From contig NZ_QGMQ01000004.1 of NCBI RefSeq assembly GCF_003259155.1, forward strand, positions 186,001 to 250,000: a stretch of DNA of 64,000 bases, given 5' to 3'. Below are positions 63,614 to 64,000 of this stretch, in pieces. Positions within the stretch are counted from its first letter, which is position 1; every line of letters starts with the position of its first letter. A model generated the notes under the pieces. The model was not told the DNA's origin. It saw nothing but the letters and a program-made list of their open reading frames with translations, and ran no database searches. The stretch is from Marinimicrobium alkaliphilum. Lineage in GTDB: Bacteria > Pseudomonadota > Gammaproteobacteria > Pseudomonadales > Cellvibrionaceae. The position numbers and the translations under genes were made by a program.

Positions 63614-64000
63614 ATGCCGTCACTACCGGGAGTTTTTCTGAGCCTGTTTCTGCTGGCCCTGCTGTTCGCGAGCCTCGGTTACGCCGTGCACCTTCGGGCA
63701 CAGGCGCGACTGCAACGGCAAGCTCTGGAGGCGGCCGAGAATTTTACCGCGCACCTGATCGACGCCCTGCCCTCCCTGTTGATTGTGGTCAGCGACGAGG
63801 GCCACATCAGCCATTGGAATCGGGCCGCTGAGCACGAAACCGGTCTGACCCTGGATGCAGTTCGCGGTCGCGCCCTGAGCGATATCTGCACCTGGCTGCC
63901 CATTGAAGCCGGAAAGTTGCGATCGGTCATCAAAGCCGGCATTCCCTATCTGAGCGAAAATCTTCTGTATAAAGACGGCGACACCAGCCGCTACTGCGAC
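63614..64000 (+). CDS. PAS-domain sensor protein (probable histidine kinase), N-terminal part only
   Basis: 129 residues are present and the gene runs off the right edge. N-terminal membrane segment (VFLSLFLLALLFASLGYAV), short helix, then a PAS domain starting ALPSLLIVVSDEGHISHWNRAAEHETGL in pieces (about residues 51-80). The kinase part would follow outside the window; a diguanylate cyclase or PAS-only protein cannot be ruled out. Divergent from the tRNA genes. Confidence 0.78.
   Translation, partial: MPSLPGVFLSLFLLALLFASLGYAVHLRAQARLQRQALEAAENFTAHLIDALPSLLIVVSDEGHISHWNRAAEHETGLTLDAVRGRALSDICTWLPIEAGKLRSVIKAGIPYLSENLLYKDGDTSRYCD

Overview
The window looks like chromosome of a marine or soil gammaproteobacterium near Cellvibrionales/Pseudomonadales. 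The evidence is the pseudomonad-like order gdhB - DUF2835 - pyrD - rmf - rlmKL, the RND-free Gram-negative gene set with several lipoproteins, the large NAD-glutamate dehydrogenase, and a polysaccharide-lyase-like lipoprotein with a polyserine linker of the kind seen in Cellvibrio, Saccharophagus and Marinimicrobium relatives. Taxonomy is inferred; no rRNA gene is present. || Layout. 1-7.4 kb: type I restriction-modification operon (hsdM-hsdS-hsdR) followed by a YgjP-like metallopeptidase cut by the window edge, all on the minus strand. 7.8-8.6 kb: secreted matrixin-like protease. 8.6-16.1 kb: minus-strand cluster of NCS1-type transporter, secreted alpha/beta hydrolase, CocE/NonD hydrolase, ATP-grasp ligase and glutaminase, which reads like an import, hydrolysis and amide-metabolism module of unknown substrate. 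16.3-18.5 kb: right-handed beta-helix lipoprotein, probably a PL9-type lyase. 18.7-22.4 kb: accessory block with a class D beta-lactamase, a stand-alone signal peptidase I, a 56-aa membrane protein and a penicillin-binding-protein-like serine hydrolase flanked by two diverged direct repeats. || 22.6-30.9 kb is the most striking region: a cassette array of an integron without a visible integrase (a CALIN-type array). Fourteen genes lie in one orientation, each followed by an attC-like site (one of them degenerate). Several cassettes encode proteins of phage-defence type: an Abi_C/HEPN-like protein, an Abi-alpha (DUF4393) protein, a HEPN/Toprim-associated protein, a DUF2971 protein and a membrane-anchored putative beta-barrel protein. 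The others are small lipoproteins, membrane proteins and zinc ribbons. In seven cassettes the TAA stop codon is part of the attC core itself. || 31-42.7 kb is ordinary backbone: rhlE-type RNA helicase, a lipoprotein hydrolase coupled to a LysR regulator divergent from azoR and pirin, an ABC exporter, rlmKL and rmf, with many REP-like palindromes between genes including a 79-bp tandem array. 42.7-49 kb: pyrD, DUF2835 and NAD-GDH. 49-56.5 kb: a MoxR/Bat-type operon (AAA ATPase, DUF58, DUF4381, two VWA proteins, BatD, lipoprotein). 56.5-62 kb: pepN, DUF2797, DUF1315, rhomboid protease and NAD kinase. 62-64 kb: a conserved-looking coiled-coil protein, a possible 31-aa protein, tRNA-Asp and tRNA-Val with a strong promoter, and the start of a PAS sensor protein cut by the right edge. 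|| All calls are by reading; no database search was run.
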